Shown: piece by piece, positions 35,161-45,900 of the stretch
Layout: every line of letters starts with the position of its first letter
How positions within the stretch are numbered: the first letter of the stretch is position 1
NCBI GenBank assembly: GCA_025963635.1
Contig: JAOQAK010000104.1
Coordinates: 1-64,000 of the forward strand
DNA length: 64,000 nucleotides
Reading direction: 5' to 3'
DNA from: Ferruginibacter sp.
GTDB taxonomy: Bacteria; Bacteroidota; Bacteroidia; Chitinophagales; Chitinophagaceae
Made by a program: the position numbers and the translations under genes
The notes under the pieces: model-generated
The model's database searches: none
Seen by the model: only the letters and a program-made list of their open reading frames with translations
What the model was told of the DNA's origin: nothing

Positions 35161-36333
35161 TTAAAGTTTAAGTTGAATTTTTTTCTCAACTAAACATGAG
35201 ACCAGCTTTATCATCAGGAAAGCCCAGAGCAGTGAGCCTGCTACTGCGAGCAACTGTGATCCCGTTTGTTTATAAAAAAATAAATGCAAACCGGTTGACC
35301 ATATTAAGTAATAGATAATATTCGGAGAAAGGTAAGCGGTCAATGAATTTTTTCCTGCCGGTACAAAAACATTTCCCCACTTGCTGATCTTCTTTACATC
35401 CGTTAAATAAAAAATGAAAGCAAAAACTAAAGTGCTTATGCCAATACAAATAAGCCCCCAGCTGGGCGTGGCTTTTATCTTTGAAATAATAAACCAGTTT
35501 CGCAGTACAAAGCCAGCAAGTATATAGATGAAACCAAATGAAACAGCAATTTTTAAAAATTTGGTTGGGTCATTTAAATATTTTCTTAACAACACACCGA
35601 GCAATAAACCTCCTAGCACTAATAAAGGCACAGAGCCACTGATAATTACGCCAATAAAAGGTTTCGCCGGATTTAGAAATGATAAGGCACCAAGTTGTGA
35701 AAGACAGTTTAACCCAATAAAAAATAAAAAAGTAAGGGCAATCGGCCAAACATTGTCTCTGAAAAACAAATAGCTGAAAGCCGCCACCAGGTACCCCCAA
35801 CCGATTAGCCCTAATATGCCCCACCAACGTGCTTGTATGTATTCAATATTATCTGCCGTACCCGCACGGTAAATAATAAAAAGAGCTGATAAAATTATTG
35901 CTCCTAGAATCTTAAGAACAAGCCGGTTACCACGATAATTATTCCAAACCAGGAATACGGAAACATAACCCGCCAAAATCCAAACGTATTTATTCAGGCC
36001 GGCCAATTGTTGATTATAATCACCGGCATTTACCATAAAAACACCAATGATCAACAAGCTGACCGTTCGCAATAAAATATGTTTTGAAATTTCAAATTTA
36101 CGCTCAGTCTGAAAGCGGTTACTTAACGCAAAAGGAATGGAGAGTCCGACTAAGAATAAAAAACAAGGGAAAACCACGTCAGCCAGTCCCATTCCATTAT
36201 CATCTGCTTTAGTATGCACCAGCCAATGAGGTACACCGTCATGAAATAAGTCATTGACAAAAAGCATCAGAAACAGGTTTAAGCCACGCATTATATCTAG
36301 TGAGTTCAGGCGAATTTTGGCTGTATTGTTCAT
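35161..36333 (-). CDS. NagX/HGSNAT-like membrane acyltransferase (DUF5009)
   Basis: A 390-residue polytopic membrane protein with about ten hydrophobic segments. The N-terminus SLDIMRGLNLFLMLFVNDL, followed by MGLADVVFPCFLFLVGLSIPFAL, is the hallmark of the heparan-alpha-glucosaminide N-acetyltransferase family (HGSNAT catalytic region, NagX, DUF5009). Relatives acetylate glucosamine across a membrane or are found in GlcNAc loci as NagX. It opens the minus-strand operon, 95 bp before EIIA, and is divergent from an AraC regulator. Its presence beside a hexosamine PTS suggests processing of free glucosamine. Substrate and direction of transfer are unproved. Confidence 0.83.
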   Translation of the reverse strand: MNNTAKIRLNSLDIMRGLNLFLMLFVNDLFHDGVPHWLVHTKADDNGMGLADVVFPCFLFLVGLSIPFALSNRFQTERKFEISKHILLRTVSLLIIGVFMVNAGDYNQQLAGLNKYVWILAGYVSVFLVWNNYRGNRLVLKILGAIILSALFIIYRAGTADNIEYIQARWWGILGLIGWGYLVAAFSYLFFRDNVWPIALTFLFFIGLNCLSQLGALSFLNPAKPFIGVIISGSVPLLVLGGLLLGVLLRKYLNDPTKFLKIAVSFGFIYILAGFVLRNWFIISKIKATPSWGLICIGISTLVFAFIFYLTDVKKISKWGNVFVPAGKNSLTAYLSPNIIYYLIWSTGLHLFFYKQTGSQLLAVAGSLLWAFLMIKLVSCLVEKKIQLKL

Positions 36334-36453
36334 TTAATTTTTAACCTCATTAAAATGTTTGATGCTCTATGTTACAATTTTCATTTGCGGTTAGCAAGCA
36401 TCCAATATTGCATTTAAGTAAAAAATACCCATTAAAATTAAAATTCAAATGAA

Positions 36454-37627
36454 ACAAAATAACGCAAAATGAATGAATAAGAAAATAGTAATAAATACGA
36501 AAAAGATGGATTATATTACGACACATTTTGCAATGTTGTTGATATGCTTAAAAATAAATACAGCGTGCCGGAAAAAAGGCAGGGATTCGAAGGACAGCGT
36601 ATTATTATTCTACCAGGGATAATAGTAAATATTTTGGCAAAACACCCAATTACGAAGCAGGTATTTATTACCGGCATTGGTTATTTTCCAAAGGCCAGGA
36701 ATCATTATGTTGAGAGAATACCAGGCATTGGTGAGCACATACTAATTTATTGTACAGAAGGAAGTGGATGGATTGAAACGGACGGTAAGAAAATAGATAT
36801 TGATCCCTCTCAACTCATTATAATACCAGCCAATACTCCTCACAAATATGGCTCCTCCGAAAATGAACCATGGACTATTTACTGGTTTCATTTTAGTGGA
36901 GAAATTTCGGGCAATATCGTAAATCTTATCATACAGAAAACCAGTAAATCGCAACCCAATATTGGATTCAGCGAAAACCGGATAAAAATTTTTGAAGAAA
37001 TATTTGTTAATCTTGAAAGGGGATATATCATGGATAATCTCCTGCATGTAAACATGACTTTCTATCATTTTCTTTCATCCGCCATTTATGAAGAGAAATT
37101 TAATTTTAATAACTCAAATACTGAAAAAAACAGGATTGATCTATTGTTAGATTATGTACAAAATAATTTGGGTATAGCATTTAAATTAGAAGATTTGGCA
37201 CTACATACCAATCTTTCTATATCGCAATTTTCTTCTTTATTTAAATCAAGAACGGGGTACTCACCTATTGAGTATGTAAATCATTTGAAAATCCAAAAAG
37301 CATGTCAGCAACTACTGCTTACCGAATACCCGGCAAAACAGATAGGCTTTAATGTAGGAATAGAAGATCCCTATTATTTTTCCCGGTTGTTTTCCAAAGT
37401 AATGGGTATCTCCCCTGGCAATTATAGAAGAAAAAATAAAGTTGTCAATTAAATATCAAGTGTAACCTCACCTTCAACAGCAGCGAATCATATTTCGGTT
37501 GATGGAATAATGCATCATAAAGAAATAAACAGCGTTCGACCAAAAAGAGTTGGCACACTATGCGCTGAAATACCAGTACTAGCGGGGCTTTTAAACAAAA
37601 AGCCAAAAGACAATTTTGAAGAAAATT
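36454..37627. repeat. 1.17-kb duplicated segment, copy 1 (intact)
   Basis: This stretch matches 52246-53416 over its whole length, with scattered substitutions and a few single-base indels. It contains the upstream region, the AraC-type gene, and about 175 bp downstream. The copies are in the same orientation. Homology stops abruptly at both ends. No transposase is in the unit. Confidence 0.9.
36544..37452 (+). CDS. AraC family transcriptional regulator
   Basis: A 302-residue regulator. The N-terminal cupin domain (~45-160) carries GEHILIYCTEGSGWIETDGK, LIIIPANTPHKYGSSENEPW and IYWFHFSG. The C-terminal AraC domain (~200-302) has two helix-turn-helix units: FKLEDLALHTNLSISQFSSLFKSRTG and AKQIGFNVGIEDPYYFSRLFSKVMGISPGNYRRK. 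It is divergent from the NagX-PTS operon, with a 210-bp shared control region, so it is the obvious candidate regulator of that operon. A defective duplicate lies at 52336-53241, upstream of the second susCD pair. Confidence 0.93.
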   Translation: MLKNKYSVPEKRQGFEGQRIIILPGIIVNILAKHPITKQVFITGIGYFPKARNHYVERIPGIGEHILIYCTEGSGWIETDGKKIDIDPSQLIIIPANTPHKYGSSENEPWTIYWFHFSGEISGNIVNLIIQKTSKSQPNIGFSENRIKIFEEIFVNLERGYIMDNLLHVNMTFYHFLSSAIYEEKFNFNNSNTEKNRIDLLLDYVQNNLGIAFKLEDLALHTNLSISQFSSLFKSRTGYSPIEYVNHLKIQKACQQLLLTEYPAKQIGFNVGIEDPYYFSRLFSKVMGISPGNYRRKNKVVN

Positions 37628-38428
37628 TCTTACTCACCTAATTACGCACCCTATATTTTGGAAATAATTGATAGAATTTGTTGTAAGGATACTTCATCCA
37701 TGCCTTTGATTGCAATTTGACTAGGCTTTGTTTGGAGCATAACAAAAATAAAAGAACAGACTAATTCATTAGGTTTTAAATCATTTGACTCAAATAATTT
37801 GAACATTAAAGGGATTCGAACATTATCATTAAATGACCTACCTTATTATATTTCAAGTGCTGGTTACTTATCCACTCTCGAATTACTCTCCTTTACTTTA
37901 GGGGTAATTTATTACAATTTGTTTGAGGTCATACTTCATCGATGCCTTTGACAAGGGTAGGACCAGGCTATGGATATAGGAAGATTAAATGCAGCTGACG
38001 TTGAGATTGATCAAGTTAGAATGTTTTGCTTTGATATTCCAATTCTTAACTGGCTGGGACTCGAACATAATATTTCTGAGTTTTAACCTGGGAATTCAAA
38101 TATTCAAACATGGAACTGGAACGAGGCGAATAATCAACAAGCCAGTGTTAAATTGAGGAACATCCAAATTTTCACCCTTTATGAATGAATAAATTTATGA
38201 CAAAAATCAAATAAATTAAGAAAAGTTGCCGCTATATGCGACTTTCGTTTAGGAACATAAATAATTTTATCAATGAGCTAAATTTGTCTTTCAATGTTTT
38301 AAAAAATAGGCTTCAGTTTTTATGGATGCAGCGTAGTTCGTGTCCTTCGAACCATGGCGGAGATAAAATAATCGCCTCATTCATCTTTGTTACGCAAAAC
38401 AATTGATCTTTACAGCTAATTGTATAGC
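37628..38428. other. 800-bp non-coding stretch with short direct repeats
   Basis: No gene recognised. A 21-nt direct repeat with one mismatch, atacttcatcSatgcctttg plus a, occurs at 37689-37709 and 37931-37951. Short tRNA-T-arm-like strings GGGATTCGAAC (37811-37821) and GGGACTCGAAC (38056-38066) are present without a foldable tRNA around them. It separates the AraC gene from the second GH9 gene. Confidence 0.45.
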
Positions 38429-40837
38429 ATGAGGATTTATTTAAAAAGACATTCCCCCAGTGGTTTTATTTTGATGGTTGCGTCAATCTTTGCATCGCAG
38501 TGTTTGTTTGCGCAGGATACGGCACTTTTAAATCAACTTGAACAAAGCCAGTATTTACGTACGACCATGAAGAACGACCCGGTGAATGCAGGCCTCACCA
38601 GGTGGTTAAAAAAGCCGGTTGAGCAAAGCAGGGAACTACCGCTTGCTGCGGATTTTTATGCGTTGAAGACCAGTGGCCCCGGCACAATTCAAATCAATCA
38701 CACTATAACAAAATCCGGCGCAGGAAGTATTCTGCTGGAAACGCCCGCTTCGCTTGCAGTAAAAAATCCAAGCAACCGCAGTTACGCTTCTGCTGAAATG
38801 ATCCGGCCATTAAAGGGTGAAAACTTAACAGGGTTCAACCGGTTTTCCGTTTGGGTGTATGCAGATGCGCCCGGCTTTTATTCTGTTTTTGTTGGTTGTA
38901 CTTTATACAATGCAGGCAAACACGTTATGCCCACACCGGGCCGGTTTGAAGGCCAGCATTTTGAAACAGTTTATCCCGGCAAATGGCACCGCATTGTTTG
39001 GGAGATGCCTGATCTTTACCGGGATTCTGTAACCGGTTTTTCTGTGAACATAATGCTGACTGGTTCCCCGAAGGGCGCTGCCGATCAACTAAAATTGTAT
39101 ATAGATGATATGCGTATTGAAAAGGTGGAGGCTGAAAACAGCCGGGGCTTCAATTTAAGAAAAGACGCCATAGCGTACAGCCACAGCGGTTATAAAATCA
39201 ATGCCGCCAAACAAGCCCTGGTACAAAATATTGCCGATACCAGATTTTCATTGATCGACGCAAAGAATAAAACTGTTTTTACAGGTGCAGGTAAAAAAGA
39301 AGACAGCGGTTTTGTGCAGCTGGATTTCAGCAGTTTTAACAAGCCCGGATATTACACGCTTAAGGCAGGTAACCGCATAACCAAACCCTTTGCAATTGGT
39401 GAGGAGGCCTGGCTGGCAACGGCCTGGCATACACTGAATTTCTTTTATGCGGAAAGATGTGGGTACGATCAGCCGGGTATTCACCAGCCATGCCACCAGG
39501 ACGTGGTTTGTGTACATCCTGATGGACGAAAAATACCGGTGAATGGTGGCTGGCATGATGCCGCTGATTTAACACAGGGCGTTGGTAATACCGCACGTGG
39601 CGGCATGGCCATGCTTGAGCTGGCGCACACTGTAAAAAATAAAAACAAACAATTGTATCAGCGGCTGCTGGAAGAAGCACGCTGGGGTTTAAACTGGACC
39701 ATGAGTACCCGCTTTGGAGATGGCTATCGCCAAGGTGGATTGATCATCGGCATCTGGACAGACAATATCACTGGCACCAAAGATGATATGGAAGGCAAGG
39801 CCACCAATAATCCGTTTGATAATTTTATTGCTGCTTCTTACTGTGCCATGGCGGTTCCATCCTACAATGAAACCGATTCTGTATTTGCCCGTTGGTGCCG
39901 CAACAGTGCCATTGAAGATTTTAAATTTGCCCGGGAAAGGATGGGTATGGCTGTAAACGAAAAAAACGAAACGGAACTTTATTCGCAGGCAACAGTGGCG
40001 GCTATGCATTTATACCGGCTTACGCATGAACAATCTTATCTTGACCAGGCTGTGCAATATGCCCGTGTGGTGATGGATTGCCAGCAAAAGGAACGACGCA
40101 GCGATTGGAATGTACCAATGCATGGCTTCTTTTATGAGTCAAGGGAAAAGAAACGCATCCTTGAATTTTTTCACCGCAGCAATGAGGAGTTGATGATGCA
40201 GGGTTTAAGTATGTTACTGGCTGATGCACCCAAACATGCGGATGCAACTGCATGGAAAACATCCTGCCAGGCTTATGCCGATTACCTGCTTGATATTTCG
40301 AAGCTTGCTTCGCCTTATGGTATATTACCAGCCGCCGTATATGAATTGAACAATGCAGATTTTGCCGGCATTTATCACGAAGGTGCCCAGGTAGGTATGC
40401 CTTCTATGGAAGAATACAATACGCAGGTGAAAAATGGTATTGCCCTAGGCGGTAATTTTTACCTGCGGCGTTTTCCGGTGGCTTACCAGTTTCGTGGCTT
40501 TCATGCGGTGCTGATGGGAAAGGCAAAGGCCGCTTTTATTTTATCTGATGTATTGGGTGATAAAGCATTAAAAAACATAGCAACCCGACAGCTTGAATAT
40601 ATCGTAGGCTATAATCCTTTTGCCATGAGTACGATTTATGGGGATGGATATGATTATCCGCCGCTGTACGGCGCTTATGCGGGAGATGTAGCAGGTGCAG
40701 TACCTGTGGGCATTGAAACCTTTGAAAATGAAGACCAGCCCTACATGCCCATGCAGGTAAATGCGACTTATAAAGAAATATGGACGCACACTACTGCTGG
40801 TGTGATGTGGTTATTGGCGATGTTGTTTAAGGAATAA
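38429..40837 (+). CDS. GH9 family glycosidase, secreted
   Basis: About 802 residues with a signal peptide ending QCLFAQ. A beta-sandwich N-terminal part (~35-235, carbohydrate-binding-like, with GFNRFSVWVYADAPGFYSVF) precedes a CelD_N-like Ig domain (~245-325). The GH9 barrel follows, with nucleophile-base aspartates in NGGWHDAADL and candidate acid glutamate in ATYKEIWTHTTAGVMW near the C-terminus. The acid motif parallels that of the ThuA-GH9 protein (E-x-W-x-x-x-x-A), so both belong to a similar branch. I use the ATG at 38429; a TTG lies three codons upstream. Substrate is uncertain: cellulose-type glucan or, from context, a glucosamine oligomer. It stands alone on the plus strand. Confidence 0.9.
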   Translation: MRIYLKRHSPSGFILMVASIFASQCLFAQDTALLNQLEQSQYLRTTMKNDPVNAGLTRWLKKPVEQSRELPLAADFYALKTSGPGTIQINHTITKSGAGSILLETPASLAVKNPSNRSYASAEMIRPLKGENLTGFNRFSVWVYADAPGFYSVFVGCTLYNAGKHVMPTPGRFEGQHFETVYPGKWHRIVWEMPDLYRDSVTGFSVNIMLTGSPKGAADQLKLYIDDMRIEKVEAENSRGFNLRKDAIAYSHSGYKINAAKQALVQNIADTRFSLIDAKNKTVFTGAGKKEDSGFVQLDFSSFNKPGYYTLKAGNRITKPFAIGEEAWLATAWHTLNFFYAERCGYDQPGIHQPCHQDVVCVHPDGRKIPVNGGWHDAADLTQGVGNTARGGMAMLELAHTVKNKNKQLYQRLLEEARWGLNWTMSTRFGDGYRQGGLIIGIWTDNITGTKDDMEGKATNNPFDNFIAASYCAMAVPSYNETDSVFARWCRNSAIEDFKFARERMGMAVNEKNETELYSQATVAAMHLYRLTHEQSYLDQAVQYARVVMDCQQKERRSDWNVPMHGFFYESREKKRILEFFHRSNEELMMQGLSMLLADAPKHADATAWKTSCQAYADYLLDISKLASPYGILPAAVYELNNADFAGIYHEGAQVGMPSMEEYNTQVKNGIALGGNFYLRRFPVAYQFRGFHAVLMGKAKAAFILSDVLGDKALKNIATRQLEYIVGYNPFAMSTIYGDGYDYPPLYGAYAGDVAGAVPVGIETFENEDQPYMPMQVNATYKEIWTHTTAGVMWLLAMLFKE

Positions 40838-41430
40838 TATTTAATGGTGATGAGGTGACTATACTATTCGATAACTGAGTTAAGCGTTTCAATAATTTTA
40901 ATTCTATTACAGGCGCAGGATTGTTATGACTTCACTAAATACTTTTGTTACTAATCTCCGAACTTAATAAACAGTTAGGATAATAATACCTTATAGACAA
41001 AATCGAGTTAGCAGCTGGATGATAATGGTGTATTTGCTTTCTTAGATAACAAAAGATACATTAAGGCTCTTGCTATGTTTTTGTTTTCAACTTTGTGCTT
41101 TTTTCTATTAGTTTTTAGAGCCTTAACGGCTTATGCGAATATAATTGTAGTGAAGGAGTATATGTTTTAAGCTTCGTTTTCCTTGTTAATTTATTACTAT
41201 AGCTCATGCTGATACTAACGTTCAGGACCATTTAAAAATGCTATCGTTATTTATTGGCTTTATCATCATGATTGAATTCCTAATTTTTCTATTCCTGGTT
41301 TAGCTTACGCAGATTCAGGCGATGTAAAAAAAGCCAATGCAATTTAATTTTGAAAGCAGAACTTCTGACAAAGATGTTCCATTATCTTTTACTTACCTGG
41401 CTACCTGCCATTTTTTATTGGTTCAACTTC
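40838..41430. other. Non-coding stretch downstream of GH9 gene
   Basis: About 590 AT-rich bases without a recognisable gene. The only clear structure is a long-spaced inverted repeat at 41061-41126, listed separately. Confidence 0.5.
41061..41126. repeat. Inverted repeat TTAAGGCTCT...AGAGCCTTAA
   Basis: Perfect 10-bp arms at 41061-41070 and 41117-41126, separated by 46 bp of T-rich sequence. It may be a small palindromic element or a slow-folding hairpin. No further copy was noticed. Confidence 0.5.
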
Positions 41431-41577
41431 TTAGAAGCTGTCTAAAACCGAAATTTTTAATCCCCTTGTTGCGGTTAGTGAGGACTCCAACCTCGGAGGA
41501 CCCCTGTGACCGGTGTCCCCGCCGGCCAATTTTGCGATCATACAGAATCCTGGGAATCATTTTTAGACAGTCTCTAG
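41431..41577. mobile_element. MITE-like element, copy B
   Basis: A 147-bp relative of the element at 28866-29008. Left end AGAAGCTGTCTAAAA, right end TTTTAGACAGTCTCT, and an internal GGTTAGTGAGGACTCCAACC where copy A has a perfect hairpin. Shared core words include TTGCGGTT and CCGGCCA. The ends resemble terminal repeats of IS elements of the GAGACTGTCTAAAA type. It sits just past the stop of the GH18 chitinase gene. Confidence 0.7.
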
Positions 41578-41621
41578 GGACGATATATCTTAAGATAGTT
41601 TCCTGCATGATTTAATTCAAA

Positions 41622-42722
41622 TCATTTTACCTGCTTTTTAGAACCATATTTCACCGCATCAATTGCATTCAGCAAGCCGTTGTTATAGGCGTCGTCTCGT
41701 AGTTGCCAAAACATAATGCCCCCTAACCCTTTATCTATTACATATTGTGTTTTCAGGCCAACTGATCTTTCATCATCATAGGTTATAAAAAGATTTTTTA
41801 CAGGATTGTACAAATAGGATGCATGGGCGGTACTATCCCAATGAGCTACAAAGCCACTATCAGGTGAAAGCTTAGCTGCTAAATCTCTACTTGCTATTGA
41901 TGTTTTGAATTTCCCTTGCCGGTATAATCCTGAAGACGAGTCTTCTACCGCTTCCCACATTCTGCCATAAAAAGCAGCGCCAATTACTATCTTGTTATTA
42001 GCCACTCCCTGTTTTTGTAAGAGGTTCACTGCATTATGAACCGATTCAGGGTTCCGGGCGGTTGAATACAATGGAGTATGGTGGCCGGTTACAGTGGAGT
42101 ATCCACTTACAAGATCATACGTCATCAGGTTTACCCTGTCTACCTTTTTCATTACCTTTTTCCATTCGATCGATGTTTCGATGAATTTTTTAAAACCACC
42201 GGCGGCAAAACTAATTTCATGCTTGCTGCCAAGTTTTCTTCTAAGTATTGTTACGAGAGCGGTGAAATTCTTTTTATCATCAATATGAAACCGGTGATTT
42301 GGATAACCACTGATCGCAGGATACTCCCAGTCCAGGTCAAGGCCATCTGTTCCAAAATAATTATTGATCTGTTTTACCGACCGTGCAAATTCCCGGCGGC
42401 CGCGCTTTGTTGAAAATACATCTGAACAGGTTGCACAACCGCCCCAGCCGCCTAAAGCGAGCATGACTTTTAAATTTGGGAGTCTTTTTTTAATGTCTAC
42501 CAGCCGCTGTATCATAGCAGTATCTCTTGCATTGCTGACATACAATTTATTTTCTTTCAGGTGGCAAAAACTGAATATTATATGTGTAAGTTTTTCTAAT
42601 GCAAAACTGTCAACATCGTTTCCACCTGTATAATAAGCAATAACGGAAATGTCATTTTTTTGTGCCTGGCAAATGGTACATAGCAGCAGCATCTGTAATA
42701 AGAGAACATATTTTATTCGCAT
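41622..42722 (-). CDS. GH18 chitinase, secreted
   Basis: A 366-residue enzyme with signal peptide ending CQAQ. One GH18 TIM barrel carries the strand-3 motif MLALGGWGG and the catalytic D126-x-x-D129-x-D131-x-E133 motif in TDGLDLDWEYP. Later motifs are VNLMTYDLVSGY and GGIMFWQLRDDAYN. It hydrolyses beta-1,4-GlcNAc linkages in chitin with retention through substrate assistance. No chitin-binding module is attached, so it probably acts on soluble oligomers or relies on the nearby susCD pair. It is the clearest indication that this region targets chitin-like material. Confidence 0.94.
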   Translation of the reverse strand: MRIKYVLLLQMLLLCTICQAQKNDISVIAYYTGGNDVDSFALEKLTHIIFSFCHLKENKLYVSNARDTAMIQRLVDIKKRLPNLKVMLALGGWGGCATCSDVFSTKRGRREFARSVKQINNYFGTDGLDLDWEYPAISGYPNHRFHIDDKKNFTALVTILRRKLGSKHEISFAAGGFKKFIETSIEWKKVMKKVDRVNLMTYDLVSGYSTVTGHHTPLYSTARNPESVHNAVNLLQKQGVANNKIVIGAAFYGRMWEAVEDSSSGLYRQGKFKTSIASRDLAAKLSPDSGFVAHWDSTAHASYLYNPVKNLFITYDDERSVGLKTQYVIDKGLGGIMFWQLRDDAYNNGLLNAIDAVKYGSKKQVK

Positions 42723-42985
42723 AGTATATTATATGAATGTTGTTTTGGATACAAATTATTAATTGAATTGCTAAAATAAACTGCTTCGGCAACTTTTCAA
42801 ATTATGAAACCCATCTCTGGTAAGACATCTACAAAACAGCTCCAATCTTTCCATAGCTTAACTCGGTTAACTGGTACTTCATGAACTACAGATAACCCGC
42901 ATTTCAGGCTATTAATTCCACTAATTTATTCATACTCAGTTATAGATGCAAGGGATTGAGTTTTTTCAATTTATCAAAAGAAGTA

Positions 42986-45900
42986 CTATTGTAAGCTATA
43001 ACAGACAACCGGTTTATCACTTATAGAAAAAAGCACCCTGGTTTTTCCCTGTATTTTCAAAACCTGGATATCCCTAACATCACCTTTAACGGAAAACCCA
43101 GCTTGCGCCTGCGGCACATAATTAAAATTCCCTTTGCCATCTCCCAGAAACAGCATTCCGTGGTTTGCATCAAATTTCCCAATTGAAACCCTGCTCTTTT
43201 CAAAATTTCCACCTAATAATAAATCCTGGTTACCATCTTTGTTTACATCCAGTGAATTAATAGCATACACTGGCGAAAACTGTGCCTGTACGGGCAATTC
43301 CCTAACCTCAAATTTCCCATTCCCCATATTTTCGATATAGCAGGTAGCCATTTTATCGGCAATTAATTTATTTGCAGATGAAAGCACATTAGCGGGGAAG
43401 AAATCATTAATGGTTGCCGTTGAATAAGACGCATAATCGTTAAACTTTTTTCGCAAAGCCGGCATTTGCTCCACCATTTCATCCCTGCTTAAGGCGGGGT
43501 AACTTTTCCCTTGGATATAATAACACATAATGCCGTCAATTGAACCGTTACCATCAAAATCCTTGTATAACATGGTACAAGGTTGGTCTGCTGAAACTTT
43601 GACTTGTGTATTTAAACCGCGATTTCCGGCAATAAAATCCAAATCACCATCCTTATCAAAATCATAAGCATAGATCCGGTTCCACCATCCGCTCAGGTTA
43701 GATCCAAAATAAAAGCTTGTTCTATCAATCAACTTTCCCTTTTCATTAATGAATACTTTTATTGGCATCCATTCACCTACCACTATTATATCCATTTGCT
43801 TATCATTGTTCAGATCAGCCCATACTGCATCCGTAACCAATCCGGCTTTTTTTAAACCAGTCGCAAGGATTTCCGTTTTATCCGTGAAATTGCCTTTACC
43901 ATCATTTATCAATAAATAACTATCAGGCGTTTCCGGATATTTCCCTGGTATTACACGTCCGCCTACAAATACATCCATGTCTCCGTCTCCATCAACATCC
44001 GCGGGTCTAACACAAGAAGCATTTACAAATACATTGGCAACAGCATTGGGTTTTAAAAAAAATTTCCCTTTTCCATCATTCAGGTATAAACGGTTTTGCA
44101 GCTCAGGGCTGCCTTTTTTAAAAACATAACCGCCAGATACCACAAATAAATCAGGATCGCCATCGCCATCTGCATCAAAAAAAGAAGCATCGGTATCTTC
44201 AGCAAGGGAATCCGCTGCTATTGCAGGCTGCTGTGTATTTCGAAAGTTACCTTTACTATCCTGCATATATACAGCGCCTGGCTGACCGGCAGCGCCTCCA
44301 ACAAAAATATCTTCTAAACCATCCCCATTAATATCTGCTTTCGCCATACGCGGACCTTGCGTTGAAAGTAATCCTGGTAAAAAAAATTGTACCCCAAAAT
44401 CTATAAATTCATCTTCTTTATGCAGAAAGGAGACAGGTTGCTTACTATTAGCTAAAAAATATGAGTGATGAGATGGCGTTGAATAATAATATTTTTTTAT
44501 TGCATTTTTCTCTGACAACTCAACTTGTTGGTTTGCTTTTACCGCTTTAATAATTTCACTTCCCCCCAGAGGCCAGATTATTTGTACTGAATCAGCCATT
44601 GTATTTTTTCCCAACCCTATCACTAAATCAAAATCAACTGAGGACTGAAATCCTCTCGATGGATTTACTTCTTTAAAAGCAATTTGACCCGCAAAAAATA
44701 CTTTTACTTTAGCTCCAACCCCGAACCGGTTTTGTCCCTCCCCTTTTAGCCGGAAAGCCAGATAATTATTTTTAAATAGTTCGTTTGAATTATTTTTATA
44801 AATAAATGCTTCCTGGTCAATATTGTTGGTTACAAGATCCAGGTCCCCGTCATTATCAAGATCTGCATAGGCGGCCCCGTTATTTAATACCGGCTTATCA
44901 AGGCCCCAATCCTTAGAGACGTCTTTAAACGTAAGATCTCCATTGTTTTTAAATATATAATTGTGAAAATTATTTGTCGGCATTTTCTTAATAATCTCAC
45001 TCATAGGAGTCTTTGGGCCATCTCTATTTCCCTGCCGGGTTTTCATTTGAACATCGGCTTTGTATTTCAAAAAATCCATGTTTGTATAATCCCGTTTATA
45101 CCCATTGCTTATAAATAAATCAGGATGACTGTCGTTGTCAAAGTCAGCAATGAGAGGTGCCCAGCTCCAATCAGTATTAGAAACACCCGCTAACTGGCCA
45201 ATCTCGCTAAATCTTCCATTACCATTATTCAGCTGAAGCATATTACGCATATACTGATAATGCAAGCCAGCTTTTACAAACATATTGAACTTGTCATATT
45301 CATTCGGGCCAAACAATAACTTCTGCCGTCTATTATCTTCCGGCAACATATCCAATGTACATATATCCTGTAATCCATCATTATTAAAATCAGCGATATC
45401 CACTCCCATAGAAAAGTTTGACATGTGATCCAGCATTTGGTATGCGGAGTCAGTAAATGAACCATTCTTATTATTAATGTAGATGTGATCGTTTTCAGCA
45501 TAATCGTTGGTAACATATACATCCTGCCAACCGTCATTATTAATATCGCTTATAGCAATACCCAAACCATAATTTGCCATGCCACCGGTAATGCCAGCAG
45601 TTTCACTTACGTCTGTAAAGACGCCATGATCATTTCTAAAAAGTTTATCGCTGAAGGTTGAATCTCTTACATTCCGCAATACTGGATTTATACCAATTGT
45701 ATTTGACACCTCGATAAGTGAATGATTAAGTAAAAACATATCCATATCCCCGTCGTTATCATAGTCAAAAAAACCAGCTTGTGTCGAATAACCAATATCA
45801 TCTAAACCATACTCCTTAGCTTTGTTAGTGAATGTAAGATTGCCATTATTAATAAGCAGGATATTTCTTCTTCGCTCGGGGTTACCGTCGGCAGATTTAC

